64,000 nt of DNA from Syntrophobacter fumaroxidans MPOB (GTDB lineage Bacteria > Desulfobacterota > Syntrophobacteria > Syntrophobacterales > Syntrophobacteraceae). The stretch covers positions 1,228,001-1,292,000 of the forward strand of contig NC_008554.1 of NCBI RefSeq assembly GCF_000014965.1, written 5' to 3'. The position numbers and the translations under genes were made by a program. The notes under the pieces are model-generated. The model saw nothing but the letters and a program-made list of their open reading frames with translations, ran no database searches and was not told the origin of the DNA. This document shows positions 47,435-56,898 of this stretch, in pieces. Position 1 is the stretch's first letter, and each line of letters opens with the position of its first letter.

Positions 47435-49003
47435 ATGGCATTCTGGCGCAGCAGGCAGCAGATGGGAGCGGCCGCCCTGATCATGGGCGTGAGCATCTTT
47501 TTGTCCCGCTTCATGGGCCTCATCCGCGACAAGCTCATCTCCTACCTGTTCGGGGCCACCCGGGAATCCGACGTCTATTTCGCCGCCTTCGTCATCCCCG
47601 ATTTCATCAACTACCTGCTCGCCGGGGCCTATTTCTCCATCACGCTCATCCCCCTCCTGGCGGCCGCCTTCGAACGCGACCGCGAGGACGGCTGGCGCTT
47701 CTTCTCCACGGTCCTCACCTGGATCGCCCTGGTGATTTCGCTCGTCACCGCCGTCGCCATGCTGTTCGCGCCTCAACTGGCCCGCCTTGCGGCCCCGGGT
47801 CTCCCCCCGGAAGCCCTGGAGCGGCTGGCGTACTTCCTGCGCATCGTTTTGCCCGCTCAGGTGTGCTTTCTGCTGGGATCGTGCTTCACCGCCATTCTCT
47901 ACCTGCAGAAGCAGTTTTTCGTTCCGGCCCTGGTCCCGCTCGTCTACAACTTTTTCATCATCGCCGGGGGCATCCTGATGCGGTCGAGAGGCATGGAAGG
48001 CTTCTGCTGGGGCGTCCTCGCCGGGGCGTTCGCGGGCAACCTCTTCCTGCCCTGGCTCGCCGCGCGACGGACCGGCGGCATGAAGTTACGCCCCGCACTG
48101 GTCCATCCCGGCATGAAACCGTTCCTCCGGATGGCCCTGCCCCTCATGATCGGCCAATCCATCGTCGTGCTCGACGAGCAGCTGGTGCGGATCTTCGGAT
48201 CCCTTGCCGGAATCGGCGCCATCAGCTGGCTGAACTACGCCCGCCGGATCATGCTCGTGCCCGTCGGAGTGGTGGCACAGGCGGCGGGCGTCGCCTCCTA
48301 CCCCTTCCTGGCGGAGCTCCACGCCAAAGACGAGCTGCCCCGCTTCTGCGCGACGCTCAACACCGCCCTGCAAAACACCATGACGCTGCTCGTGCCCCTG
48401 ACGGCCTGGATGATGATCGTGGCCGAGCCGACCATCCGCCTCATCTTTCAGCAGGGGCACTTCACCGCCCAGGATACGGTCCACACCGCGCGGCTGCTGC
48501 AAATCATGCTCGCCGTCGTTTTCTGCTGGGGATACCAGCAGATCCTCGGGCGGGCGTTCTACGCCACCCGGGACACCCTTACCCCGGCCCTGCTGGGCAC
48601 CCTCACCACCCTCGTTTCCATACCCGTGTTCTATTTCCTGACGGAGTCCCTCGGGGCAACGGGAGTGGCCGTCGCCAGCGCCGCCGGAATTTTCCTCTAT
48701 TCAGCCGTCCTGTCCTGGTCCTGGCGGCGGCGGTTCGGGAGCGCAACCTTCACGGGGCTGCTCCCCGGCCTGCTCAAGCTCGCGGCCCTGTCGCTCGCCG
48801 CCGCCGTGCCCGCTTTCATCCTCGGCCGCCTGGACATCTTCCGGTCCCTCGAACACCCCTACCTGTCCGCGTTCTGCCTCATCGGGGCAAGCGGCCTGTG
48901 TTTCGGAGCGGTGTTCCTGGGCCTGGCCGGCCGCCTCATCCCGGCCCTGGTGCAGCCCTACCTCAAACACGCCGGCCCGCTCGCCCGGCTCCTCCTCCGA
49001 TGA
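47435..49003 (+). CDS. murJ: Lipid II flippase MurJ (MviN)
   Basis: A 522-residue inner-membrane protein of about 14 helices, flipping the peptidoglycan precursor lipid II. The N-terminal region GVSIFLSRFMGLIRDKLISY is the MurJ signature, with the conserved Arg (SRFMGLIRD), then GATRESDVYFAAFVIPDFIN, FQQGHFTAQDTVHTA and YATRDTLTPALLGTL. ATG 47435 is preceded by CGGAG; TTG 47378 is a weaker alternative. The gene stands alone between tRNA-Arg and the hrcA operon. Length and topology are normal. Confidence 0.93.
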   Translation: MAFWRSRQQMGAAALIMGVSIFLSRFMGLIRDKLISYLFGATRESDVYFAAFVIPDFINYLLAGAYFSITLIPLLAAAFERDREDGWRFFSTVLTWIALVISLVTAVAMLFAPQLARLAAPGLPPEALERLAYFLRIVLPAQVCFLLGSCFTAILYLQKQFFVPALVPLVYNFFIIAGGILMRSRGMEGFCWGVLAGAFAGNLFLPWLAARRTGGMKLRPALVHPGMKPFLRMALPLMIGQSIVVLDEQLVRIFGSLAGIGAISWLNYARRIMLVPVGVVAQAAGVASYPFLAELHAKDELPRFCATLNTALQNTMTLLVPLTAWMMIVAEPTIRLIFQQGHFTAQDTVHTARLLQIMLAVVFCWGYQQILGRAFYATRDTLTPALLGTLTTLVSIPVFYFLTESLGATGVAVASAAGIFLYSAVLSWSWRRRFGSATFTGLLPGLLKLAALSLAAAVPAFILGRLDIFRSLEHPYLSAFCLIGASGLCFGAVFLGLAGRLIPALVQPYLKHAGPLARLLLR

Positions 49004-49249
49004 CACGGACGCACCGCCGCACCCGTCGTTGCCGCGCTCTTATCCCCGGCCCTGCCCGTGGTTATCCATGCGCTCCCGCATCCGTTCGGGCCGCGGCGAC
49101 GGGAAGACGCGACGATCCTCGCCCATCGATACCCATCCGTCCGTGCGTGGGTCGCGGCGCAATCCTTTTGCACCGCCTTCCGTTCATCACCCGTTTTCCT
49201 TTCCCCATGAACCCCGCGGACATATTGCGGCGCAAGCCCTTTGTGCTAC

Positions 49250-49278
49250 TTGACAAAACGGGCGTTCGTCACTAGGTT
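49250..49278 (+). promoter_or_regulatory. Sigma-70-type promoter of hrcA-grpE-dnaK
   Basis: TTGACA at 49250-49255 and TAGGTT at 49273-49278, 17 bases apart. The -35 is perfect and the -10 partial. The start point would fall at the left arm of the CIRCE element, the usual arrangement for HrcA repression. Confidence 0.75.
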
Positions 49279-49281
49279 AGG

Positions 49282-49308
49282 CTGGCACTCTTTCTGGCAG
49301 AGTGCTAA
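49282..49308 (+). promoter_or_regulatory. CIRCE operator (HrcA binding site)
   Basis: CTGGCACTC, nine bases, GAGTGCTAA: the right arm is perfect and the left differs from TTAGCACTC in its first bases. It lies between the promoter and the hrcA start, so HrcA represses its own operon until heat shock. Confidence 0.93.
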
Positions 49309-49329
49309 CAAGATGCGGGGGAGTCTTCC

Positions 49330-50376
49330 GTGAGCGACTTGTCCAAGCGCGATCAGCACGTCCTGGAAGCTGTGGTGACCGATTATATCCACACCGGGGA
49401 ACCGGTGGGGTCGAGGACCATCTCGAAGCGATACGGGGTAAACGTCAGTTCCGCCACGATTCGCAACGTGATGGCGGATCTCGAGGAGATGGGGTTCCTG
49501 CACCAGCCCCACACATCGGCGGGCCGCATACCCACGGAGAGGGGGCTGCGCTTCTACCTGGACTCCATCATGCAGTTCAAGGCCCTGGAGGAACGGGAGC
49601 GGGAGATGATCCGCGAGGCCTTCAGGAACGAGCTGCCGGACGTCAAGGAACTGCTGCGCAGGACTTCGCGCGTGCTGTCCCGGTTTTGCCGGCAGGCGGG
49701 CGTGGTCCTTTGGCCCAAGCTCACTCTGACGCTCTTCAAGCGCATCGAGTTCATTCGCCTGAGGGCGCACCAGATCATGGTCCTGCTGGTGTCCAAGACG
49801 GGCCTGGTTCACCACACCCTGGTGGAATGGGAGCAGGACATCGGGCAGGAGGAACTGGACAAGTACAGCCGGTACCTCAACGATCTGCTCGAGGATATGC
49901 CGCTCGGCGAAGTCAAGCAGCGCGTGCTTGAAGAGATGCGCGACGAAAAGGTGCTCTTCGATCAGCTCTATTCCCGGGCCCTGAAGATCACCGACCGGGT
50001 TTTTCAGCAAAACCTGGAGAGCAGCGACGTCTATATCGAGGGACGGACGAATCTTCTCAACAACCCGGAATTCGCCGACGTGGACCGCATGAGGCGCATT
50101 CTGGACGCCTTCGAGGACAAATCCAGGATCATCCGGCTCCTGGACCGGACGCTCAGGAATTCCACGGGGGTGCAGATCATCCTCGGGACGGAAAACGACC
50201 TCCAGGAGTTGAATGAGATCAGCCTCATCTCTTCTCCCTACCGCCGCGGGGACACGCTCCTCGGCGTGATGGGGGTCATCGGCCCGCTGCGGATGGACTA
50301 CTCCCGGATCATTCCGGTGGTGGAGTTCACGGCGGACCTGCTGAGTCAGCTTCTGGAGGAACCCGGCGAGGATTGA
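49330..50376 (+). CDS. hrcA: Heat-inducible transcription repressor HrcA
   Basis: A 348-residue repressor. GTG start with GGGGGAG 6 bases upstream. The N-terminal winged helix (~1-75) includes QHVLEAVVTDYIHTGEPVGS and SSATIRNVMADLEEMGFL, followed by QPHTSAGRIPTERGLRFYL. A GAF-like domain and the dimerisation region follow, ending VIGPLRMDYSRIIPVVEFTA. It binds CIRCE, present just upstream. It is the first gene of the operon with grpE and dnaK. Confidence 0.97.
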   Translation: MSDLSKRDQHVLEAVVTDYIHTGEPVGSRTISKRYGVNVSSATIRNVMADLEEMGFLHQPHTSAGRIPTERGLRFYLDSIMQFKALEEREREMIREAFRNELPDVKELLRRTSRVLSRFCRQAGVVLWPKLTLTLFKRIEFIRLRAHQIMVLLVSKTGLVHHTLVEWEQDIGQEELDKYSRYLNDLLEDMPLGEVKQRVLEEMRDEKVLFDQLYSRALKITDRVFQQNLESSDVYIEGRTNLLNNPEFADVDRMRRILDAFEDKSRIIRLLDRTLRNSTGVQIILGTENDLQELNEISLISSPYRRGDTLLGVMGVIGPLRMDYSRIIPVVEFTADLLSQLLEEPGED

Positions 50377-50460
50377 CGCTCGGGCGCGGCGCGCCCCGCG
50401 GGATTCCGGCTTCGCGATATGGAACCGTTTCATACCAGGCTGCAGGAGGAAAAGAGACAG

Positions 50461-51030
50461 ATGTCCAAAAAACATATGAAGGGAAACGGCGGTGAGGTTC
50501 CCGAGAACTCGGAGATGAGCGGGAGCGAGGAACTGGTCGCCGTTGAGCCCGGGGAACCCGACTACAGGGAGTTGCTGGCGCGCAAAGAGGAAGAGCTCAA
50601 GCAGTCCCAGGACCGCCTGTTGCGCATGGCGGCGGAATTGGACAACACCAGGAAACGGCTCGAACGGGAGAAATCCGAAGGGATCGCCTACGCCAACGAA
50701 GGCCTCATGAAGGACCTGCTTCCCGTGCTCGACAACCTCGAGCGCGCCCTGGAGCACAGCGAGAACGAGGCGGACTGCGGGAGCCTGGTGGAGGGAGTGC
50801 GCATGACGTTGAAGGGCTTTCTGGACAGCCTGGCCCGGTTCGGATGCACGCCGTTCGAGTCGGTGGGCAACGCTTTCGATCCCAACTTCCATGAAGCCGT
50901 GATGCAGGAGGAAGTCGCCGACTATCCCGAACGCACGGTGATACGGGAATTCCAGAAAGGTTACACGCTCAAGGAACGGCTGCTGCGTCCCGCCATGGTG
51001 GTGGTGTCGAAAGCCGCCGGTGACACGTAG
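50461..51030 (+). CDS. grpE: Nucleotide exchange factor GrpE
   Basis: A 189-residue co-chaperone. An acidic unstructured N-terminus (~1-35) is followed by a long coiled coil (ELLARKEEELKQSQDRLLRM), the conserved AAELDNTRKRLEREK and KDLLPVLDNLERALEH. The beta domain has FGCTPFESVGNAFDPNFHEA and GYTLKERLLRPAMVVV. ATG 50461 with AGGAGG upstream is preferred to ATG 50419, which has none. It releases ADP from DnaK. 84 bases separate it from hrcA. Confidence 0.96.
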   Translation: MSKKHMKGNGGEVPENSEMSGSEELVAVEPGEPDYRELLARKEEELKQSQDRLLRMAAELDNTRKRLEREKSEGIAYANEGLMKDLLPVLDNLERALEHSENEADCGSLVEGVRMTLKGFLDSLARFGCTPFESVGNAFDPNFHEAVMQEEVADYPERTVIREFQKGYTLKERLLRPAMVVVSKAAGDT

Positions 51031-51201
51031 TCGATGATTTTGCCGGGCTTTTTGCGGGAAAAGCTGCGGCGACGGGTTGTACAAACGTTGTGCGACCACT
51101 ATGTTTGGCAAGGATTCACACTTCTTACACCGGGCGGAGATTGCATACTCTTCTGATCGAACGGTTGGGAAAGGCTTGGTATTTACAAAGGAGGCAGTTA
51201 A

Positions 51202-53127
51202 ATGAGCAAAGTGATCGGTATCGATCTTGGAACCACGAACTCGGTGGTTGCAATCATGGAGGGCAAGGACCCCAAAGTACTTCCGAACGCCGAAGGCGGT
51301 CGCACCACACCCTCCATGGTGGCCTTTACGGATAGTGGAGAGCGCCTGGTGGGCCAAGTGGCCAAACGACAGGCGATCACGAACCCGGAAAACACGATTT
51401 TCGCCGTGAAGCGGCTCATCGGGCGAAAGTACGAGTCCCGCGAGGTCCAGCAGGACGTGAAGATCCTGCCTTACAAGATCGCGAAGGCGAAGAACGACGA
51501 CGCGCACATTTCCATCCGGGGCAGGGAGTACAGCCCCACGGAGATATCCGCTTTCATCCTGATGAAAATGAAGCAGACCGCCGAAGATTACCTGGGCGAG
51601 AAGGTGACCGAAGCGGTGATCACGGTTCCCGCCTACTTCAACGACAGCCAGAGGCAGGCCACCAAGGACGCGGGCAAGATCGCCGGTCTCGAGGTGCTGC
51701 GGATCATCAACGAACCGACGGCGGCATCCCTCGCCTACGGCCTCGACCGCAAGAAGGACGAGAAGATCGCCGTGTTCGATCTCGGCGGCGGCACTTACGA
51801 TATTTCCATCCTCGAGATCGGGGAGGGGGTGTTCGAAGTCAAGTCGACCAACGGGAACACCCACCTGGGCGGGGAAGACTTCGACCAGCGCATCATCGAC
51901 TGGCTCGCCAACGAATTCAAGAAAGACTATGGAATCGACCTTCGCAGCGACAAGATGGCGCTGCAACGGCTGAAAGAAGCGGCGGAAAAGGCCAAGATCG
52001 AGCTGTCGTCCACGATGGAGACGGAGATCAACCTTCCCTTCATCACGGCCGACGCCGCCGGCCCCAAGCACATGACCATCAAGCTCTCGCGGGCGAAGCT
52101 CGAATCCCTCGTGGAAGACCTCATCGACCAACTGCTCCCGCCGATGGAGCAGGCCCTGCGCGACGCCGGGCTCAGCCGCACCGCCATTGACGAGGTGATC
52201 CTGGTGGGCGGCATGACCCGGATGCCCCGGGTCCAGCAGAAGGTGCAGGAATTCTTCGGCAAGGAACCTCACAAGGGGGTCAACCCGGATGAGGTCGTTG
52301 CAATCGGGGCGGCGATCCAGGCCGGGGTGCTCAAGGGCGACGTCAAGGACGTTCTGCTGTTGGACGTCACGCCTCTGTCCCTGGGCATCGAGACCCTGGG
52401 CGGGGTCATGACCCGGCTGATCGAGCGCAACACGACCATTCCGACCCGCAAGAGTCAGATCTTCTCCACCGCCACGGACAACCAGACGGCGGTCTCCATC
52501 CACGTTCTTCAGGGGGAGCGGGAGATGGCGAGCAACAACAAGACTCTCGGCCGCTTCGAACTGGTCGGGATCCCGTCCGCGCCTCGCGGCATCCCGCAGA
52601 TCGAGGTGACTTTCGATATCGACGCCAACGGCATCGTGCACGTCTCGGCAAAGGATCTGGCTACGCAGAAGGAGCAGTCCATTCAGATCACCGCTTCCAG
52701 CGGCCTGAACAAGGACGAAATACAGAACCTGGTGAAGGAAGCCGAAGTGCACGCCGAGGAAGACAAGAAGAAGCGTGAGCTGGTGGAAACCAGGAACCAG
52801 GCGGATACGCTCATCTACAGCACCGAGCGGACGATGCGGGACATGGGGGACAAGATCGACGCCCAGACGCGTCAGAATATCGAGGAGCAGATCGGAAAGC
52901 TGCGCAAGACCATGGAGGATGGCGACAAGGACGCGATCCAGAAAGACATGGACCAGTTGATGCAGATTTCCCACAAGGTGGCCGAAGAGGCTTACAAGCG
53001 GGCGGCGGAACAACAGGGTCCCCAGGCCGGAGCGGAGGAGCAGGCAGCGCGCGAGTCCGCCGGTGCGCAGAAAAAGCCCGACGACGACGTCGTCGACGCC
53101 GACTTCCAGGAAGTGAAGGACAAGTAG
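51202..53127 (+). CDS. dnaK: Chaperone DnaK (Hsp70)
   Basis: A 641-residue Hsp70. It starts [20 protein letters not shown] at ATG 51202, with AAAGGAGG 7 bases upstream. Signatures include [31 protein letters not shown] and [20 protein letters not shown]. The substrate domain follows, and the lid ends in an acidic-type tail ([14 protein letters not shown]). Length and motifs are canonical. 171 bases separate it from grpE. dnaJ does not follow, so the co-chaperone is encoded elsewhere. Confidence 0.98.
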   Translation: MSKVIGIDLGTTNSVVAIMEGKDPKVLPNAEGGRTTPSMVAFTDSGERLVGQVAKRQAITNPENTIFAVKRLIGRKYESREVQQDVKILPYKIAKAKNDDAHISIRGREYSPTEISAFILMKMKQTAEDYLGEKVTEAVITVPAYFNDSQRQATKDAGKIAGLEVLRIINEPTAASLAYGLDRKKDEKIAVFDLGGGTYDISILEIGEGVFEVKSTNGNTHLGGEDFDQRIIDWLANEFKKDYGIDLRSDKMALQRLKEAAEKAKIELSSTMETEINLPFITADAAGPKHMTIKLSRAKLESLVEDLIDQLLPPMEQALRDAGLSRTAIDEVILVGGMTRMPRVQQKVQEFFGKEPHKGVNPDEVVAIGAAIQAGVLKGDVKDVLLLDVTPLSLGIETLGGVMTRLIERNTTIPTRKSQIFSTATDNQTAVSIHVLQGEREMASNNKTLGRFELVGIPSAPRGIPQIEVTFDIDANGIVHVSAKDLATQKEQSIQITASSGLNKDEIQNLVKEAEVHAEEDKKKRELVETRNQADTLIYSTERTMRDMGDKIDAQTRQNIEEQIGKLRKTMEDGDKDAIQKDMDQLMQISHKVAEEAYKRAAEQQGPQAGAEEQAARESAGAQKKPDDDVVDADFQEVKDK

Positions 53128-53566
53128 CCCCGGACGGCTTTGAATGAAAAAATGCAGGCGTCGGCCCGGTGGATGCCGGGGGCACAAAGGCGCTGAACGG
53201 CGTGGATTATCGCCTGCCCGGAAATGACGCGGAGGACCGTGCTTCGCCGTGCGCCCCAGGTTTTCGACCCTTTCGGGAAATGAGGGCGCGGCGTTCACAC
53301 GGCGGCGATTCGGCATGCCCGTGGCGATCCGCGATCGGCATGAAGACTATAACGTTGAGGGCACATGAAATTTCGTGTGCCCTTGACGCCGTTTTGGGGT
53401 ATACATTTTCCTCTTGCAACAGATTGTCTTCGCCCGCGGTCGGGGTTCCGGAGCCGACGGGGAACGGAGCGGTTCCCCGGGGGTTTTGTCATGCGCGGAG
53501 CGGAGAGTCTGCCCGTATCGGGATCGGCGCTCGAGGACTTCGCCATTTCAATGCATCGAGGCATAT
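53128..53566. other. Region between dnaK and the LpoA-like gene
   Basis: About 440 bases. Besides the closed stem at 53154-53217 there is a hairpin GAGGGCACA...TGTGCCCTT around 53357-53384, without a T-run. A TATACA at about 53400 may belong to the promoter of the next gene. No ORF with a ribosome site. Confidence 0.4.
53154..53217 (+). other. Possible structured RNA element after dnaK
   Basis: GCAGGCG (53154-53160) pairs perfectly with CGCCTGC (53211-53217), enclosing a GC-rich hairpin CCCGG-TGGATG-CCGGG and a second helix-forming stretch, like a small multi-branch fold. No T-run follows. I cannot match it to a known riboswitch or RNA family. Confidence 0.3.
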
Positions 53567-55498
53567 ATGAAACGGATTAGCAGATACTCCCGGATTTTGC
53601 TGCTGGTGGTAACGGTTGCATTCCTTGCCGGATGTCCCGGTTCCCAGCAACCTGCCGAACAGGCTCCGAGTCGCCCGTCTCTCACCGGGACGACGCCTCC
53701 GGACGCCGAAAAGATGGTCCAGCAGGCCGAGCAGGCGCGCAAAAGCGGAAATATTCCCAAAGCCATATCCCTCTGGGAAAAGGTCATCCAGAAATATCCC
53801 GGCCATGCCGTCGCGGCACGGGGATTTTCCGTGGTCGGCAACCTTTACCTGGCCCAGGGACAACCGGATCGCGCCCTGCAGTATTTCGACTACCTGCTTT
53901 ACACCTATCCCAACTGGGACGGAATCGGCCAGGCACGGCTGGATCGACTCCGCGCGCTTGCCGCCGCCGGCAAGAAGAAACAGGCCATGAAGGAAGCGGT
54001 GCCGCTGTGGGAGACTTCGACGTCCCAACCTGATTTGCAGGTGGGCCTTGCGTCCTTCATGGCCGGGCTCTACGGCGCCGAAGGGGATATCGAGACGGGC
54101 TGGGACTGGGCCGGTTCGGGCTTCCCGGCGGCCTCAACCCCGGAGCAGAAGAAAACGCTCACCCGGGCCACCGTCGATTTGCTGAAAAATGCGGACGAGG
54201 GGCAGGTGAAGAGGCTGTATAAAAAGACTCCTTCGGATTTCATGAAGGTCTTTCTGGATTTTCGGATGGCCCAGCTGGAAATGCAGAAAGGGCGCCAGGA
54301 CCCGGCGCGAGCCCGCCTTAAGGAGCTTCTCGCCCGGAACGGGACTCACCCGCTGGTCCCGGAGATACAGGCGGCCATCCGCGGCACCCGCCCGGAAGGG
54401 GCTGAATATGCCGTCAATGCCGATCGCATCGGAGTGCTCATTCCACTCAACGGTTCATTTGCCAGGTACGGCGACATGGTGCTCAAAGGCCTGACGCTCG
54501 CGAATTCGGACTGGAGCGAGCGATACCCGGGCCAGCAGGTGTCGCTCGTGGTCAAGGACGCCCAGGCCGATGCAGCCGTCACCACCCGGTCTTTCGAGGA
54601 AATGGTGAAAAAGGACGGCGTCCTTGCCGTGATCGGTCCCCTTGGGGCGCAGGCGGCCAAAGAGGTGGCGCCGCTCGCGGACCGCTACGGGGTGCCCGTC
54701 CTGACCATGACGCAAAAGGATGACGAGGGCGCGGCGAGTTCCTTCGTCATTCACATCTTCCTGGACAGTCGCGAGATCGTGCGATCCGTCGTAAAGCACT
54801 GCCGCGACAAACTCGGTCACACCCGTTTCGCGGCGCTCTATCCGGACGACCGCTACGGGCAGAAGCTGGCGAAGATTTTCTCCGAAGTCGTTCCGGAACT
54901 GGGCGGCCAGGTTATGGCCAGTGTTTCCTACAAGGAAAAAACGACGGATTTCAAGGAGTCGCTGCAAAAGCTCATCACCATCGCCAAGAAGAACCAGCCC
55001 CCGACCGGCGTCGAAACCACGCCGTTCGATGCGCTGTTCATTCCCGACCAGGTGCAGTCGGTATCGCTCATCGCCCCCCAACTCCCATACAACAACGTGG
55101 TGGGCGCCACTCTGCTCGGGACCAACCTGTGGAGCGAAGCACCGCTCGTGCAGGCCGGCGGGGTCTACATCGAGCATGCGCTGTTCGCCACGGCCTACTA
55201 CCCCGAAAACCCGAGCTCCCGGGCGAAGGACTTCCGCGAGCGATTTCAGGAGAAATTCGGGGCGCCGCCATCCTACCTGGAAGCCCAGGCCTACGACGCG
55301 CTCATGCTGGTGCTGCAGGCCCGCAGCGCTTTGCGATCGACCGGGATCGACCGCGCATCCCTCCTGCAGACCATCATGACGGCAAAGGGCTTCGAGGGGA
55401 TCGCGGGGAAGTACTCCTTCTCCCCGATGGGAGGCTTGCAGCGGAACTATTTGCTCCTCCAGGTGCAGGACGGAAAGCTTGTGCAGATTGCTCCATGA
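53567..55498 (+). CDS. LpoA-like lipoprotein (penicillin-binding protein activator / periplasmic binding fold)
   Basis: A 643-residue outer-envelope lipoprotein. ATG 53567 (GAGG 5 bases upstream) gives a signal with lipobox LAGC, Cys23. Residues ~45-270 are TPR-like helices (KSGNIPKAISLWEKVIQKYP; QPDRALQYFDYLLYTYPNWD). From ~285 a two-lobed periplasmic-binding domain begins IGVLIPLNGSFARYGDMVLK and includes VIGPLGAQAAKEVAPLADRY and LGHTRFAALYPDDRYG. TPR plus binding-protein fold is the LpoA/YraM layout; in enterobacteria LpoA activates PBP1A. Branched-chain amino-acid binding proteins share the second domain, but the TPR part argues for the LpoA type. Confidence 0.8.
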   Translation: MKRISRYSRILLLVVTVAFLAGCPGSQQPAEQAPSRPSLTGTTPPDAEKMVQQAEQARKSGNIPKAISLWEKVIQKYPGHAVAARGFSVVGNLYLAQGQPDRALQYFDYLLYTYPNWDGIGQARLDRLRALAAAGKKKQAMKEAVPLWETSTSQPDLQVGLASFMAGLYGAEGDIETGWDWAGSGFPAASTPEQKKTLTRATVDLLKNADEGQVKRLYKKTPSDFMKVFLDFRMAQLEMQKGRQDPARARLKELLARNGTHPLVPEIQAAIRGTRPEGAEYAVNADRIGVLIPLNGSFARYGDMVLKGLTLANSDWSERYPGQQVSLVVKDAQADAAVTTRSFEEMVKKDGVLAVIGPLGAQAAKEVAPLADRYGVPVLTMTQKDDEGAASSFVIHIFLDSREIVRSVVKHCRDKLGHTRFAALYPDDRYGQKLAKIFSEVVPELGGQVMASVSYKEKTTDFKESLQKLITIAKKNQPPTGVETTPFDALFIPDQVQSVSLIAPQLPYNNVVGATLLGTNLWSEAPLVQAGGVYIEHALFATAYYPENPSSRAKDFRERFQEKFGAPPSYLEAQAYDALMLVLQARSALRSTGIDRASLLQTIMTAKGFEGIAGKYSFSPMGGLQRNYLLLQVQDGKLVQIAP

Positions 55499-55747
55499 GG
55501 TGTGGAGCCGCCGGCTCATCACCCGATTCGAGCCGCGCGCCCATGCGATGCCGCCGGGGCGGGCATGCACCGCCGGCCGAAAGCGAACCGCCTTCCGGCA
55601 TTGCTTTCCGGGTCCGAAGACGGAACATTTTGGGCTCTCCTGCATCGGGGCCTTGACAAAGAAATCGGTGGCTTTATAATTTGTGCGGTTAGCGGTAGAG
55701 AACAACGGTTTTGGATCCACTTGCGGTTCAAGAGGAGGTTTTTGGAT

Positions 55748-56020
55748 ATGCCGATCTATGAATACGAATGTTTGAAGTGTGGAAAAACTTCGGAAGCCAT
55801 GCAGAAATTCTCCGACCCCCCGCTTACCGAGTGCTGCGAATGCAGGGGGCAATTGCGCAAGCTCATCTCCATGAGCACTTTCCACCTCAAGGGTTCGGGT
55901 TGGTATACCACCGATTACGCCGGGAAGAACCAGAGCACGAGTGCGCCTCGGAGCAGCGAAACCGCGTCGTCGGGCAGCGCCGAGAAGAAAACCGATTCTT
56001 CTTCGACCGCCTCGGAATAG
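55748..56020 (+). CDS. FmdB-family zinc ribbon protein
   Basis: A 90-residue protein. ATG 55748 follows AGAGGAGG at 9 bases. It begins MPIYEYECLKCGKTSEAMQK and has a second pair in TECCECRGQLRKLI, the zinc ribbon of the FmdB family (putative regulatory proteins). A conserved FHLKGSGWYTTDY follows, and the last ~30 residues are a Ser/Thr/Glu-rich tail. The family is widespread in anaerobes, with an unproven regulatory role. A strong terminator follows at 56097-56126. Confidence 0.9.
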   Translation: MPIYEYECLKCGKTSEAMQKFSDPPLTECCECRGQLRKLISMSTFHLKGSGWYTTDYAGKNQSTSAPRSSETASSGSAEKKTDSSSTASE

Positions 56021-56096
56021 GAGGCGGAGCCGACCGGCTCACGCGGCGGAAGGCGCATCAATCGAAGAATTTCCATCAGTTACGAATCCGAACTGC

Positions 56097-56126
56097 AAAC
56101 GGGCCGTTCACGCGCCCGTTTTTTTT
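56097..56126 (+). terminator. Intrinsic terminator of the FmdB gene
   Basis: AAACGGGC, a 9-base loop and GCCCGTTT, running into eight T residues (56119-56126), 77 bases past the stop. Confidence 0.92.
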
Positions 56127-56373
56127 CGCACATTCGAGCCGAAGCCGAACGGGCGGGTCGATCCCTGCGGCAATCCTTCCAATCGATGATCGTGCTCATC
56201 CCCAGAACCTGTTGCCTGTTCCAGCGCAGCTATCGAAGCGTTCCCCGGCGAGCCGGCATGAGGACGCGGCGACTCCCGATTCTCGACTCCGGGCTCCGGA
56301 CCATCGCGCTGCCGGACGGCTCCCGGCCGTCTTCCGCCTCACTGCGGCACGTTTGCGAATGAGAGGAAACCGC

Positions 56374-56898
56374 ATGGACACTAATGGACTGTTCATGGTC
56401 TTCACCGGAAACGGGAAGGGCAAGACCACGGCGGCCCTGGGAATGGCCTTGCGGGCCGCTGGCCACGGCCTGAGCGTGTTGATCCTCCAGTTTCTCAAAG
56501 GGTCCTGGAAGTACGGCGAACTGGAAGCGCTCAAACGATTCGATACAGTGACCATCCGAACGCTGGGTTCGGGATTCACCTGGACCAAGGAAAACCTCGA
56601 CGAAGACAGGCGCCTGGCCCGAGAGGGATGGGAACTGGCTTCATCCGAGATCCGCGGGGGCGGCTACGATATCGTTATCCTCGACGAAATCAATGTGGTG
56701 CTCTCCTACGGGCTGCTATCCTCCGAGGAGGTACTGGGAGCGGTGTCCGACCGTCCCGCAAGACTCCACGTGGTCGCTACCGGCCGGAACGCTCCCGAGG
56801 AGCTCATCCGCGCGGCCGACCTGGTCACCGAAATGCGCGAGGTGAAGCACCCCTTTCGCGATCGGGGAGTGAAGGCTCAGAAAGGGATCGAGTTCTAG
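56374..56898 (+). CDS. cobO: Cob(I)yrinic acid a,c-diamide adenosyltransferase
   Basis: A 174-residue CobA/CobO/BtuR-type enzyme adding the adenosyl group to cob(I)alamin or its precursors. The P-loop is FTGNGKGKTTAALGMALRAA. Other marks are the substrate-site VLILQFLKGSWKYGELEAL, a Walker-B-like DIVILDEINVVLSYGLL and VATGRNAPEELIRAADLVTE near the C-terminus. ATG 56374 with AGAGG upstream; ATG 56359 is a weaker alternative. Its stop abuts the start of the glycosylase-like gene. Adenosylcobalamin would serve methylmalonyl-CoA mutase in a propionate-type metabolism, an inference about the organism. Confidence 0.9.
   Translation: MDTNGLFMVFTGNGKGKTTAALGMALRAAGHGLSVLILQFLKGSWKYGELEALKRFDTVTIRTLGSGFTWTKENLDEDRRLAREGWELASSEIRGGGYDIVILDEINVVLSYGLLSSEEVLGAVSDRPARLHVVATGRNAPEELIRAADLVTEMREVKHPFRDRGVKAQKGIEF

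Noticed and set aside
47038-49275. 745-codon plus-strand frame overlapping murJ in another phase
   Set aside because: MurJ has clear family motifs in its own phase; this frame is Arg/Pro/Gly-rich shadow.
49246-53316. A 1356-codon open frame antisense to hrcA-grpE-dnaK
   Set aside because: It mirrors well-supported genes with canonical motifs; long antisense frames are usual in high-GC genes. No ribosome site or family match.
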